Origin: Candidatus Heimdallarchaeota archaeon
Lineage (GTDB): Archaea; Asgardarchaeota; Heimdallarchaeia; JABLTI01
NCBI GenBank assembly: GCA_019058275.1
Contig: JAHLVW010000058.1
Location: forward strand, 1 to 64,000
Direction: 5' to 3'
DNA length: 64,000 nucleotides
In this document: piece by piece, positions 36,860-46,319 of the stretch
Layout: the number at the start of each line of letters is the position of its first letter
Position numbering within the stretch: the first letter of the stretch is position 1
Notes under the pieces: generated by a model
Databases searched by the model: none
Told to the model about the DNA's origin: nothing
Seen by the model: the letters and a program-made list of their open reading frames with translations, nothing else
Position numbers and translations under genes: made by a program

Positions 36860-37468
36860 ATGACCAAGAATAGTAAACCAGAAAGAGCCAAACGAGAAAT
36901 AGACTTAGATCTTGTAGCTAAAATTGTTATGGTTTTATCTATTATTGGTATAGTTGTTACTACAATTATGATCTTTACTCCACCTATAAGTAGTGAGGAT
37001 TATGCAGAACTAGCATTACTGACTTATGATCCTGCTACAGAAGAATATAGAGCAGATAATTATCCAACAAGTGTTGATTACAATCAAACTGCAGGATTAT
37101 CTGAAGGCATTTCACTTTCCTTCATGCTGAGTAATTATTACAACATCGCTAAATTTTATGAAGTTAGACTAAAAATCGGTTTATACAATGTTGTGATTTC
37201 AGAGGATACACCCGGCTCCAATACATCGACATACTTCTATCAAGAGCATTGGAAGCAAAAGGTTTTAGCTTATGAACAAATCTGGGGTCCATCTCAACAA
37301 ACAAATGTTACCTTTAACTTTAATTCGGATATAATTACTAAACTAGGACTGGAAAGCAATGGTTACAAATTGATTTTTGAGTTATGGGAATGGAACAGTA
37401 ATCTAGATGATTTCGATTATACTGGAATATTTGTTTATCTTACATCTTTTAAACTAAATCTAGTCTAA
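36860..37468 (+). CDS. Membrane-anchored protein resembling the extracytoplasmic part of DUF1616
   Basis: About 202 residues from the ATG at 36860, which follows GGTGGTGA by five bases; a frame start at 36842 lacks this signal. One N-terminal helix (about 15-40) is followed by an outside beta-rich domain with ELALLTYDPATEEYRADNYP and a series of strands (SFMLSNYYNIAKFYEVRLKI). This is the pattern of the external half of DUF1616 proteins (a YP motif followed by immunoglobulin-like strands). With the gene at 35596 it would rebuild a complete DUF1616 protein from two chains. It probably works with the archaeosortase on the outer face of the membrane. Confidence 0.6.
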   Translation: MTKNSKPERAKREIDLDLVAKIVMVLSIIGIVVTTIMIFTPPISSEDYAELALLTYDPATEEYRADNYPTSVDYNQTAGLSEGISLSFMLSNYYNIAKFYEVRLKIGLYNVVISEDTPGSNTSTYFYQEHWKQKVLAYEQIWGPSQQTNVTFNFNSDIITKLGLESNGYKLIFELWEWNSNLDDFDYTGIFVYLTSFKLNLV

Positions 37469-37542
37469 CTCGTTATGACTTTCCTTTTCAGAATTAATTT
37501 CAATCATGATTCTATTTAACTGCTTAGAGTGATTTTTCTTTT

Positions 37543-37707
37543 CTAAAGTTCATTTTCATTAGACATATTTTTACTTGAAAAATTTTGACAATTTCGTAAC
37601 TTAGTTGTATTCCTTGATAAAATATATTTTCCTTTAACTAAGCAAAAATTATCAACTCTCAAATACTCACAATTATAACAACAATTGCGAATGTTTGATG
37701 GTAGCAT
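37543..37707 (-). CDS. Small Cys-rich protein
   Basis: 54 residues from the ATG at 37707 (a longer frame to 37767 would overlap the neighbouring gene by 11 bases). It carries NCCYNCEYLRVDNFCLVKGKY and a later NCQNFS, a spacing that resembles small archaeal zinc-binding proteins. The unbroken Cys pattern in otherwise AT-rich sequence supports a real gene, but its length makes this uncertain. It would follow the zinc-ribbon membrane gene on the same strand. Confidence 0.4.
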   Translation of the reverse strand: MLPSNIRNCCYNCEYLRVDNFCLVKGKYILSRNTTKLRNCQNFSSKNMSNENEL

Positions 37708-37756
37708 AGATAAATATACAGAGTTCAGTATAAAAACACACGAAAAAAAAAGAGCT

Positions 37757-38602
37757 TTATGCATCAATTATTTCTTCTGTTTCTGCTCTTTTCTCAAGGT
37801 TTAGCTTAACCTTTGTCTGCTGAATATGAGCATTGAATGCTTTCTGCCAGAAAAAATCCAGTGTTAAATTGATAATTGTTAAAGCAAAAATTATCCCTAG
37901 AATGCTCCAAAACAATGCTGGGAATGAGTTACGTATGTCAATGCTTGTTGCAAAATTGATTATTGTAGGAATTAATGCTATTAGATGAGAGAGAATTAAT
38001 GGTACCATATAGTAAGCTGGGTGAGGAATTTTGAAAAAAGCCATTTCTTTTTTCTGATCTCTCAAATGATAATATAGACTTGAATACTTCTTATGATATA
38101 TCCACCAGAGAATGGGAATAAAACCGAAACAAATAGCTATGAAAAATAACATCAGTGTTTGTGAAGCACTGACTTGAATTGACTCTGCTCTGGACTCATT
38201 TGGATAATGGGAATGCTTCTCTAAATCCTCTATATTTATGAACAAATAAATGAGAAAGAATAAACCAACAGTAACTATTCCCAAAATCAACCAAATCAGG
38301 TAATTTCTTTGAGGTATAATCTCGTGAGATTTTGGGATATATTGTGGTTTAGCTTCAAGTTGATCCATTGTATCAATATCAGGTGTGTGAATAATTATTG
38401 CATTATTTGATTCATCATCTTGGATAAAATCTTGATATTGTTGTTGTGGAATTACCTTTGTTTCTTCTTTATCATTACTTACAGTTTCATCATTTGCAGC
38501 AAAATCGATCTTGTCGATATCAGCACCACAAAAAGGACACTTGTCAATTTCTTCATCTACAAATGAACCACAGTTTTTACAAGTTGGCAAGTTAAATTCC
38601 AC
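37757..38602 (-). CDS. Membrane protein with N-terminal zinc ribbon
   Basis: A 281-residue protein. The first 30 residues hold a zinc ribbon, CKNCGSFVDEEIDKCPFCG. An acidic linker (about 30-95) and four helices follow (about 103-125, 148-170, 200-222, 228-255), with an Arg/Lys-rich end. The helical part (NYLIWLILGIVTVGLF, then a second pair of helices) resembles small DUF4234-type membrane proteins, whose function is unknown. It is transcribed in the same direction as the secreted calcium-repeat protein upstream of it, with a 61-base gap. Confidence 0.55.
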   Translation of the reverse strand: MEFNLPTCKNCGSFVDEEIDKCPFCGADIDKIDFAANDETVSNDKEETKVIPQQQYQDFIQDDESNNAIIIHTPDIDTMDQLEAKPQYIPKSHEIIPQRNYLIWLILGIVTVGLFFLIYLFINIEDLEKHSHYPNESRAESIQVSASQTLMLFFIAICFGFIPILWWIYHKKYSSLYYHLRDQKKEMAFFKIPHPAYYMVPLILSHLIALIPTIINFATSIDIRNSFPALFWSILGIIFALTIINLTLDFFWQKAFNAHIQQTKVKLNLEKRAETEEIIDA

Positions 38603-38663
38603 ATGAAAGTTTTTTTAATTTCTAAGGCTAATTGGCAAAAGGGATATTCCAGTTATTAAATTT

Positions 38664-40310
38664 TTACTCTTTTCTTCTCTTGATTTTTTCACCAAATTTC
38701 TGAAACACCCTAACAATGAAAGAACGCTTATCTCCCTCTTGGTCAACGGAAAATTTACTTTTTTGTGCAGTGAAAAAAATAATTTGAATTATTATTACTC
38801 CTAATAGTATTGCTATTGCAAAACCAATTCCCATATTTCTCCAAATCTTTTGCATTCTTGGATTACTTCTTGCTTTCAAAGGATCAGTGAATGCTAAATA
38901 TTCCTCACCATCTAGAAAACCATCTCCATCTGTATCCGGGTTTGTTGGATCAGTTCCTATTTTTGGTTCCCAGAAATCACTCAATATATCCTTATCAAGA
39001 TCTCTTGTATAAGATATTAGTAATCTAGTAAATATTACATCAAAGTTATACTTGCTCTTTCCAACTGAAACTAGATATCCGTTATTCGTAATTACTATAT
39101 CAACAAGATCGCTATATTCAAAATTCTCTGTTTTTTCAAAATAGATGATTTCACCATTTGATTTAGCTGAAGCAAGAAGTGCTGCCTGATCTTTCTTCAC
39201 TTCTGAATCACTTTTACCAACTATGAACATTGATCCATCAGATGTTAGACTAAGAGCATTAGCTGATTCAGTCAATCTCTCTTTACCAAATGTTATTTGC
39301 TTGGTTAATCCCCCTGAAAAATTGTAAAAGATAATTGTACAATCACGATAATTGATATTGCCATATTCGAACTTATCACCTAGTAAAATAATTGAGCTTG
39401 AATTGTGACAAATCACTAAATCATTAATTCTTGGACTAGTTTCGTTTCCAATAGTTTGTTCCCAAGAAATTTCTCCACTAATTGTTAGTTTTCGTAAATA
39501 GTATTGATAATATTTTATCTCATCTACCCTTTTGTATCGATTAGAAACGAGGTATATGTTATCATTCTCGTTATCAAAAACCAATGATGGAAATCTATCT
39601 GTAAAAAAAGTAATGTAAGATTTTTCCCAAATTAAACTTCCATTATTCTTGTTTATACACGTAAGTGAGATATCAGCATTAGAATAGACATGGAAGTAAT
39701 TTGTTTTTGTTCCTGCAATGTAAATATGATCTGAATTTATTATTACCGAATTCGCTTCTTCTGATAAATTCACTTCACCATACGTATTATTCCATATCTC
39801 TTGTCCAGTGTTACTATCAAAACAAACCACAAGTAAATCAGAAAAAATATGATCTGAATCGATAATTGTTTCTCCTACAACAATAATTTGCTCATTATCA
39901 TCATTAAACACAATATCATTTGCTATATCAATTCCTTGGAAATCCCATTGTTTTATCCAAACCAAAGTTCCATTACTAGTAATTTTCCCGATGAAGATAT
40001 TTGTTGTTAGTGAAAATAATTCAGTTTGAATAGTTCCAGCAACATAACAATTACTTTCATTATCATTTGTAACTGAAAGTGTTTCAACAAGGAAGAAGTC
40101 AGACCAAACAGTTAATTTTCCTAATAAAAAGTCTTCTAGATTTATTATAGATTCCTTAAGAGAAATATCTTGATTCTTAGGTGTAGTTTGTGAATTAACA
40201 AATAAGATTTTCAAAGAGAAGGGGACTAAAGGGAGAGATGCTAAAATGAAAAGAAGAAAGAAAATTCTCATAAATTTACTCGAAATTCGTTTTAACATTA
40301 AGCTTAACAC
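38664..40310 (-). CDS. Membrane-anchored propeller-like protein with calcium repeats
   Basis: A 548-residue surface protein. An N-terminal signal/anchor (about 12-35) is followed by a long repeat region (about 65-440) with WIKQWDFQGIDIANDI, GQEIWNNTYGEV and LIWEKSYI, the style of PQQ-like beta-propeller blades. Then come thrombospondin-3-like calcium repeats (GTDPTNPDTDGDGFLDGEEY, about 450-475), one membrane helix (about 492-515) and a basic tail. The helix-plus-basic-tail end is the general form of an archaeosortase or exosortase target, though no PGF/PEF motif is seen. It resembles the interrupted protein at 9242-10630 in its calcium repeat and tail. Likely a structural or adhesive surface protein. 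Confidence 0.6.
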   Translation of the reverse strand: MLSLMLKRISSKFMRIFFLLFILASLPLVPFSLKILFVNSQTTPKNQDISLKESIINLEDFLLGKLTVWSDFFLVETLSVTNDNESNCYVAGTIQTELFSLTTNIFIGKITSNGTLVWIKQWDFQGIDIANDIVFNDDNEQIIVVGETIIDSDHIFSDLLVVCFDSNTGQEIWNNTYGEVNLSEEANSVIINSDHIYIAGTKTNYFHVYSNADISLTCINKNNGSLIWEKSYITFFTDRFPSLVFDNENDNIYLVSNRYKRVDEIKYYQYYLRKLTISGEISWEQTIGNETSPRINDLVICHNSSSIILLGDKFEYGNINYRDCTIIFYNFSGGLTKQITFGKERLTESANALSLTSDGSMFIVGKSDSEVKKDQAALLASAKSNGEIIYFEKTENFEYSDLVDIVITNNGYLVSVGKSKYNFDVIFTRLLISYTRDLDKDILSDFWEPKIGTDPTNPDTDGDGFLDGEEYLAFTDPLKARSNPRMQKIWRNMGIGFAIAILLGVIIIQIIFFTAQKSKFSVDQEGDKRSFIVRVFQKFGEKIKRRKE

Positions 40311-40485
40311 CCATAAATTGCTAATTCAGATTACTACCCATAGATGATTTTAAATAGTGGTTTTTTATAAACTAGACTGGTTTTAAACCCAAACAGTGCA
40401 ATTTATTTATTATAACTGTTAATAATATTTTGTCACTATATAGTAGTTAAAATAATTCCTTAATAAAAGAATAGGATTGGCCAGA

Positions 40486-40971
40486 ATGAGCGGACCAGAT
40501 AAGAAAAAGCTGGATAAAATGATTTGGCAACTTAGAGAAGGTTGGGGCGAAAGTACCCGTATTGAAGCTGCAAGGGATCTAGGTTGGATAGGTACACAAG
40601 CTGCAGAGGAAGCTGTTCCTGAACTTATAAAAGCTCTTTTAGATGATAAAAGTGAGAATGTTCGTGTAGAGGCAGCAATATCATTACAATGGATAGGTGC
40701 AAATGCATCCAATGCAATTCCAGCTTTAGTTAAAGCATTAAGAGAAGATCATAGTGAAAAAGTGAGAGAGCGAGCTGCAATTGTTCTTCAAGGGATGGGT
40801 GAGGTAGTTCAAAATGCTATTTCTGAATTAGCTAATGCACAGGTTGATGACAAAAGTCTATTAGTAAGAGAAGCAGCAGCAAATACCTTAGATAAACTTG
40901 CACCAAAATTAGGTTATGATAATGCAGATGCTATGCTCAAAGCAAATAATATTACTTCTAAAAGGAAGTAA
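40486..40971 (+). CDS. HEAT-repeat protein
   Basis: 161 residues from the ATG at 40486 (a TTG at 40477 adds three). Four helical repeats of about 30 residues run through the protein: RIEAARDLGWIGTQAAEEAV, NVRVEAAISLQWIGANASNA, KVRERAAIVLQGMGEVVQNA and LVREAAANTLDKLAPKLG. They match the PBS-lyase/HEAT type (a VR..AA..L..IG consensus), a protein-protein interaction scaffold. It stands alone upstream of the S9 peptidase with a 131-base spacer. The partner is unknown. Confidence 0.75.
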   Translation: MSGPDKKKLDKMIWQLREGWGESTRIEAARDLGWIGTQAAEEAVPELIKALLDDKSENVRVEAAISLQWIGANASNAIPALVKALREDHSEKVRERAAIVLQGMGEVVQNAISELANAQVDDKSLLVREAAANTLDKLAPKLGYDNADAMLKANNITSKRK

Positions 40972-41102
40972 ATTGATTTTTCCTTTAGCATAATCTTCTC
41001 ATATTTTTATCTTTAATTCTACTGGAATATTAATTTTTCAATTTCCCTTCCATCATCAAATAAAGACAAAACTATTTTAACGTACTAATATTAGATAAAA
41101 TT

Positions 41103-43277
41103 ATGACAACAGAAAATAAAGAAAAAAAGAAGAGTTCTATAGGAATTAAAGACTTATTTAATTTGAAACAAGTAAGTGACCCAACATTTAGACCAAAAAC
41201 AAATGAAGTTTATTATGTTGTAAATCAAGCAAATAATGAGGATAATGGTTACAGAAATTCTATTTGGCGTTATCGTGAAAAACCTTCGCAATTCACTCAA
41301 GGATTGCCAAGTGACTTCTCTATAAAATGGTCACCTGATGGAAAAACATTGGCTTTTATTTCAGTACGAACAGTATTAAAAAAACCAACTGCTGGTAAGC
41401 CTTCAGAACCACCAAAACCTCAAATTTTCCTTATGCCATCAGATGGTGGTGAAGCAATACAATTAACAAATATACCCAATGGTGTTTTGCCATCTTTTGA
41501 GTGGAGCCAAGATGGTAAGAAGATTATTTTTATCTCTAGACTAAACAAGGAAGAACTGGAAGCTCCAACACCTGAAAAAATGAAATTAATGGATTCTGAA
41601 GAATCTGCATTATTACATATGAGCAAACAAAAGAGTGAAGAAAAGAAAAAAGAGCCAAGAATTATCACTCGAGAAGTTTACCGAGTAGGTACTTCCTATT
41701 TAGATGATCGCAAAGGACAAATCCATGTTATTGATGTAGAATCAAAGAAAGTAACAAGATGGACAAGCAACATAGATGATGATTATACACAAGCTTACTT
41801 AACACCAGATAACAATTATGCAATCACTGCTCGACAGAAACCTGGGGAAGGAGATGAAACAAGATATTGGGAATTCTTGAAAATCTCACCAAAAGGTGAG
41901 ATGGAAATTATTCTGAAAGATCATTATAATTGGGGAGCATTTATTCGATTGTCTTATGATGGTAAGTATATAGCAACTGAAATTGGAGATTCTGGGTTAG
42001 GAACCTTAGCGCAAACGAATCTTTGTATAATAGACGTCGAAGATGGAACAAAGAAAGTTCTAACAGAAAAAATAGAAAACAATATTGCAATGTATAAATG
42101 GACAAAAGATAGCCAATATTTATACTTTATAATTTTTGAAAAAGCAGTCTCAGTTATTTGGCGTGCTAAGGTAGTAACAGGTGAAGTTGAGAAAGTAATA
42201 GAAGGAGACAAAGTTATCTTTGGTTTTGATATTTCAGATGATGGTAAATGGTTAACATATCAAGCACATCACGTTAATGATCCTTCTAGATTATATAAAT
42301 ACAATATTTCAACTAAAAAAGAAGAACTGCTAGATGCTCCAAATGAGGAATTTTTGAAGAATAAGAAGCTTGGCAAAACTGAAGAAGTTTGGTATGATGG
42401 ATTTAATGATGAATATAAAATCCAAGGTTGGATTCTGACACCTCCTGATTTTGATCCAGAAAAGAAATATCCTCTTGCTTTAAACATGCATGGAGGACCT
42501 CATGTTATGTGGAGCTGCCATTTAGACATTCCAATATTTCATGAATTTCAATTACTAGCAGCAGAAGGTTATGTTGTTTACTATTGCAACCCAAGAGGAA
42601 GCAATGGGTATGGACCTGATTTCTATAAAGCAATAGAGAAATCATGGGGTGATGCTGATTCACAAGACATCTTGAAAGGTGTTGATCTGGTCGTTGATCG
42701 TGGTTTTATTGATCCTAAGAGAATGGGAATCACAGGTGGTTCTTATGCAGGATTCCTTACTGCATGGATAGTTGGACATGATAATCGCTTTGCAGCAGCA
42801 GTACCTCAAAGAGGTGTTTATTTCTTGTCTAGCTTTTGGGCTACAACAGATGGTGCAAGAGTTTTAATTGACGATGAATTTGGTACTACACCAATAAAAG
42901 ATTCAACCTTCTTATGGGAACGTTCTCCAGCTGCTTATGCTAAGAATATTAAAACACCAATGCGAATCATTCACAGTGATTTAGATTATAGAGCACCAAT
43001 ACCAGATGCTGAAATGCTCTATACAGCAGCAAAAAGAATTAATCCAAAACTAGATATAGAATTTATCAGATACCCCGGAGAAGGACATGAACTCTCGAGA
43101 TCAGGACAACCAGATAGAAGATTAGATAGATTAGGTAAAATTGTCGACTGGTTTGACAAATATTGCCAACCCAAGAAATACAAAGACAAACAAAAACAAG
43201 CAGAGAAAATCAAAAAGATAAAAGACGATTACAAGAAAAAGATGAGAGAAAAAATAAAGGAAATAAAGAAAAACTAA
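41103..43277 (+). CDS. S9-family serine peptidase (prolyl oligopeptidase/acylaminoacyl-peptidase-like)
   Basis: A 724-residue cytosolic enzyme. The first 430 residues form a beta-propeller of WD40-like blades (WSPDGKTLAF, WSQDGKKIIF). The catalytic alpha/beta-hydrolase domain follows with Ser547 in GGSYAGF, Asp628 in DYRAP and His662 in GEGHEL, the S9 triad in the right order. The strand HGGPHVMW before it gives the oxyanion hole. Such enzymes cut short peptides or remove N-acylated residues. A strongly basic Lys-rich tail (about 690-724) is unusual and may bind RNA or membrane. No signal peptide is seen. Confidence 0.85.
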   Translation: MTTENKEKKKSSIGIKDLFNLKQVSDPTFRPKTNEVYYVVNQANNEDNGYRNSIWRYREKPSQFTQGLPSDFSIKWSPDGKTLAFISVRTVLKKPTAGKPSEPPKPQIFLMPSDGGEAIQLTNIPNGVLPSFEWSQDGKKIIFISRLNKEELEAPTPEKMKLMDSEESALLHMSKQKSEEKKKEPRIITREVYRVGTSYLDDRKGQIHVIDVESKKVTRWTSNIDDDYTQAYLTPDNNYAITARQKPGEGDETRYWEFLKISPKGEMEIILKDHYNWGAFIRLSYDGKYIATEIGDSGLGTLAQTNLCIIDVEDGTKKVLTEKIENNIAMYKWTKDSQYLYFIIFEKAVSVIWRAKVVTGEVEKVIEGDKVIFGFDISDDGKWLTYQAHHVNDPSRLYKYNISTKKEELLDAPNEEFLKNKKLGKTEEVWYDGFNDEYKIQGWILTPPDFDPEKKYPLALNMHGGPHVMWSCHLDIPIFHEFQLLAAEGYVVYYCNPRGSNGYGPDFYKAIEKSWGDADSQDILKGVDLVVDRGFIDPKRMGITGGSYAGFLTAWIVGHDNRFAAAVPQRGVYFLSSFWATTDGARVLIDDEFGTTPIKDSTFLWERSPAAYAKNIKTPMRIIHSDLDYRAPIPDAEMLYTAAKRINPKLDIEFIRYPGEGHELSRSGQPDRRLDRLGKIVDWFDKYCQPKKYKDKQKQAEKIKKIKDDYKKKMREKIKEIKKN

Positions 43278-43295
43278 ACTAATGTCTTTCCTTTC

Positions 43296-44489
43296 TTATT
43301 TTTTATTCTTAGGTTCTAAACGTATATATTCATGTTGTTCTCTAATGAAATCCCAGTGACTATTCACTCTGTTTATAACATCATCAGATATTTCATGAAC
43401 ATTTGGTTTATAGGTTGCTTGAGATTTGAAATAAGCTACGAAATCATCCTTAATATTTTCATATCCGTCTATCTTCAAATCTTTGTAAAGGCTCTCCATG
43501 AAAGGCATTGGATCTTTAATAAAATCTTCATATTTAATGTCAATAATGTTCTCTTTTGGAATAAGTGATCTTGTTTCGTTGAATACTTCATACATCTCTT
43601 TTACATTATCAAGAATACCTTGTTGAAGATCTTCATCTTTCCAAGTTTGAAGTGCATAAATAGCAAAAACCTCACGGAAGAATTTAACTGATGATGCATA
43701 CATTCCATAAGGATCTCTATATAGGTGTATGAATTTAGCATTTGGATACATTTTTAGAATATGTTCAATTCGATAAGTTGTTGTAGGATTTTTCAAGAAA
43801 ATTCTTTTGCCTTTGTATTTGTAAGTCATTTTCTTGACAAAATATTGGTATGTTTTCTTCCAACGCTCAACATCTTTTTCTTTACAAGTTCTAAAGGAAT
43901 TATATCTGGAATAAAGTTTGAATTTCCATGGAAAAATGAATCCATTATAAAAACCATACTTGCTCATAGCTCCAATAGAATATTCTTCCTCAGTTGGTTC
44001 ATCACTCCCCATAACAACATTATCCATTGGTCGCTGTTCAGGAAGCGACATGTCAATCAAATTCTTTGTAAACTTATGAAAAGCTAGAAAGAAATGTGGA
44101 GCATAACCTTCTAGATTTGAAACATAACCCATATTTTTATCATGAGCTAATAATGTCATGAGATAGGTTGTGCCAGTTCTATAATGTCCTATTATAAAAA
44201 GGGGATCAATTTCTACTTTCGTTTTCTTGATTCTTCTTTGAAAACGAAGAATCTCTATAACCCTAAGAGGAGTTGTTACCCAACTTAAAGCAATGGCATA
44301 CCAAAAACGTAACCAATATTTTGGATGAACATAAAATTTGTTCTGCCACAAAAGTCTAAAGATATTAATCATACTCATGCCTGCTAAAGGCTCTTCTTTT
44401 ACTATAAGATGTGTTCTATCCTTTTTCTTCTTATCATCCTGTTTCATTAATGAATCCACCTTGTAAAATCGCAAAGATATTATTGCCAA
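43296..44489 (-). CDS. PAPS-dependent sulfotransferase
   Basis: A 397-residue protein with the PAPS-binding signature: IIGHYRTGTTYLMTLL (the 5'-phosphosulfate loop, about residue 100) and FIHLYRDPYGMYASS (the 3'-phosphate loop, about 258). Two hydrophobic stretches near residues 40-80 could place it at the membrane, so glycolipid or surface glycan acceptors are possible. It belongs to the Sulfotransferase_3-like group. The APS kinase and ATP sulfurylase genes lie immediately upstream on the same strand, giving a full path from sulfate to PAPS to sulfated product. The acceptor is unknown. Eukaryote-like sulfation in an archaeon is notable. Confidence 0.75.
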   Translation of the reverse strand: MAIISLRFYKVDSLMKQDDKKKKDRTHLIVKEEPLAGMSMINIFRLLWQNKFYVHPKYWLRFWYAIALSWVTTPLRVIEILRFQRRIKKTKVEIDPLFIIGHYRTGTTYLMTLLAHDKNMGYVSNLEGYAPHFFLAFHKFTKNLIDMSLPEQRPMDNVVMGSDEPTEEEYSIGAMSKYGFYNGFIFPWKFKLYSRYNSFRTCKEKDVERWKKTYQYFVKKMTYKYKGKRIFLKNPTTTYRIEHILKMYPNAKFIHLYRDPYGMYASSVKFFREVFAIYALQTWKDEDLQQGILDNVKEMYEVFNETRSLIPKENIIDIKYEDFIKDPMPFMESLYKDLKIDGYENIKDDFVAYFKSQATYKPNVHEISDDVINRVNSHWDFIREQHEYIRLEPKNKK

Positions 44490-44589
44490 ACTTATTTTGA
44501 AGTAAACTTAACTAGTTATATATTTTACTCTAATAAATTAAATTAAAGTGGAAAATAGCTTAAAGAATAAAAAAAATGAAAAAAGAAAA

Positions 44590-45147
44590 TTAGATTTTAA
44601 TCTGTAATGGGATAATTTTCTCTTTTTCCAAAAAATCAAGAACTATTTTTGTGCTCTCTTCTTCAGTTTCATATTCAGTATTGCAAACTATTTCAGGTGT
44701 TGGAGGTTCCTCATAAGGATGGGATACTCCTGTGAAATTCTCAATTTCACCTGCGAATGCTTTCTTATAAAGACCTTTGATATCTCTACTAGCACATTCC
44801 TCAACAGATGCATTTACGAAAACTTCTACAAATTTTGCATTTTCTTCATTTACTTCTTTCCTAGCATTATCTCTAACTGAAATATATGGAGAAATAAATG
44901 ACACCAAAGTAGCTACACCATGTTTTGCTAATAATCGAGTAACAAATGTTATTCTCTCGATGTTCTTCTTTCGATCTTCTTCAGTGAAACCTAAATCCCT
45001 TGTTAAGGATTTTCTAACAATATCACCATCAAGTCGTTGAACTCTAAGGTTTCGTTTTAGAAGTTTTTTTTCTAGTTCAACTGCAATAGTTGTTTTTCCT
45101 GAGCCTGACAATCCTGTAAACCAAACAACAAATCCTGGTTCGTTCAT
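44590..45147 (-). CDS. cysC: Adenylylsulfate (APS) kinase
   Basis: A 185-residue enzyme of normal length. P-loop GLSGSGKTT (12-20, Lys18), RLDGDIVRKSLTRDLGF (APS-binding Asp and Arg), and ISPYISVRDNAR with a later KGLYKKAFAGEI, all standard for CysC. It phosphorylates APS with ATP to make PAPS. It begins 20 bases after the ATP sulfurylase stop and is followed by the sulfotransferase gene, so the three genes probably form one operon. No PAPS reductase or sulfite reductase gene is near, which favours sulfation over assimilation as the use of PAPS. Confidence 0.9.
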   Translation of the reverse strand: MNEPGFVVWFTGLSGSGKTTIAVELEKKLLKRNLRVQRLDGDIVRKSLTRDLGFTEEDRKKNIERITFVTRLLAKHGVATLVSFISPYISVRDNARKEVNEENAKFVEVFVNASVEECASRDIKGLYKKAFAGEIENFTGVSHPYEEPPTPEIVCNTEYETEEESTKIVLDFLEKEKIIPLQIKI

Positions 45148-45167
45148 ATCTATTCACATCTTTAATT

Positions 45168-46319
45168 TTACTTTACAAATAACTCATCCTCTTTTACCAG
45201 GTATTCTGCAACCTCTGGTCGCATGTATTCTACTAATCCATCAAGTTCTTTATTCATGATCATTTGACGGATTTTTTTACCACTGATAAACTTTTGATAC
45301 TTTGTTCCATCATGGGGGCAAGTATTGTCATTGACCACTCCAGTACATTTCTCACAGATAAAGAATGATCGGAAACATATAGGTTCTATATCTAAATCTG
45401 GGAAATTCTCAAAGATTTTATGGGCATCAAAAGGTCCATAGTAATCGCCAACACCTGCATGATCTCTTCCAACAATGAAATGACTACAACCAAAATTCTT
45501 ACGCATAATTGAGTGGAAAATAGCTTCTTTTGGTCCACCGTATCTCATTCTTGTTCTTAGAATAGCCATTGTTGATTTATCGCTTCTATAATAATGCTTC
45601 ATTAAAACATTATATGCTCCTAAAATTACTGGATCTAAGAAATCATCCTTCTTTTTCTTACCAATAATTGGATTTACAAATAATCCATCAACAAGAGTTA
45701 ATGCTGTCTTCTGTATATATTCATGACCTAAATGTGGAACATTTCTTGTTTGGAAACCAACTACAGTTTTCCATCCCATTTCCTTAAATATTTGTCTAGT
45801 TTCACTTGGATATTTTGTGAACTCTTTGTATTGTTTAACAGCAGTATTAACGAGATCAATTTTTCCCGCAAAGAGTTTCTCATTAGAACTCATAACTTTT
45901 GCTACTCCGGGATGTTCGTTATCTAATGTTTGAAAAATCCTTTCAGCAATTGTCTTCTTCTTGTAGTGGTAAATTTGATCTAAATGTAGTACTCCAATTA
46001 CTTGGTCATCGTTAATTAGAGCTATTTCATCACCTATGGAGTACTTCTTAGCAGTTTCAGATGAAACATCAAATGTAATAGGTATTGTCCAAGGTAAATC
46101 ATTTGCAAGTCTATCATTTTTAATGATAGATTCAACATCTTCTTCTCCCATGAAACCTTCTAATGGACTAAAAACTCCATGAGAAATATTGAAGAGATCT
46201 TCAACAACCTCATTGTTTACTTTTAGTTGAGCCATTTCTTGATATTCATTCAAGATTTTTTCTTTCTTATTATCAGGGAGAACTCTATTGATTAGTTTAC
46301 CACCATGTGGTTTAATCAT
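45168..46319 (-). CDS. sat: ATP sulfurylase (sulfate adenylyltransferase)
   Basis: A 383-residue single-domain enzyme, the usual length for archaeal and bacterial Sat. It makes APS and pyrophosphate from ATP and sulfate. Key motifs are FQTRNVPHLGHEYIQK (ATP-binding), FIVGRDHAGVG and a four-Cys/His zinc site in ICEKCTGVVNDNTCPHDGT, found in other archaeal and thermophile Sat. A ribosome site GGAG lies about 11 bases before the ATG. It heads the sulfate activation operon with CysC and the sulfotransferase. A perfect 20-base palindrome lies 130-149 bases upstream and could be its operator. Confidence 0.9.
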   Translation of the reverse strand: MIKPHGGKLINRVLPDNKKEKILNEYQEMAQLKVNNEVVEDLFNISHGVFSPLEGFMGEEDVESIIKNDRLANDLPWTIPITFDVSSETAKKYSIGDEIALINDDQVIGVLHLDQIYHYKKKTIAERIFQTLDNEHPGVAKVMSSNEKLFAGKIDLVNTAVKQYKEFTKYPSETRQIFKEMGWKTVVGFQTRNVPHLGHEYIQKTALTLVDGLFVNPIIGKKKKDDFLDPVILGAYNVLMKHYYRSDKSTMAILRTRMRYGGPKEAIFHSIMRKNFGCSHFIVGRDHAGVGDYYGPFDAHKIFENFPDLDIEPICFRSFFICEKCTGVVNDNTCPHDGTKYQKFISGKKIRQMIMNKELDGLVEYMRPEVAEYLVKEDELFVK

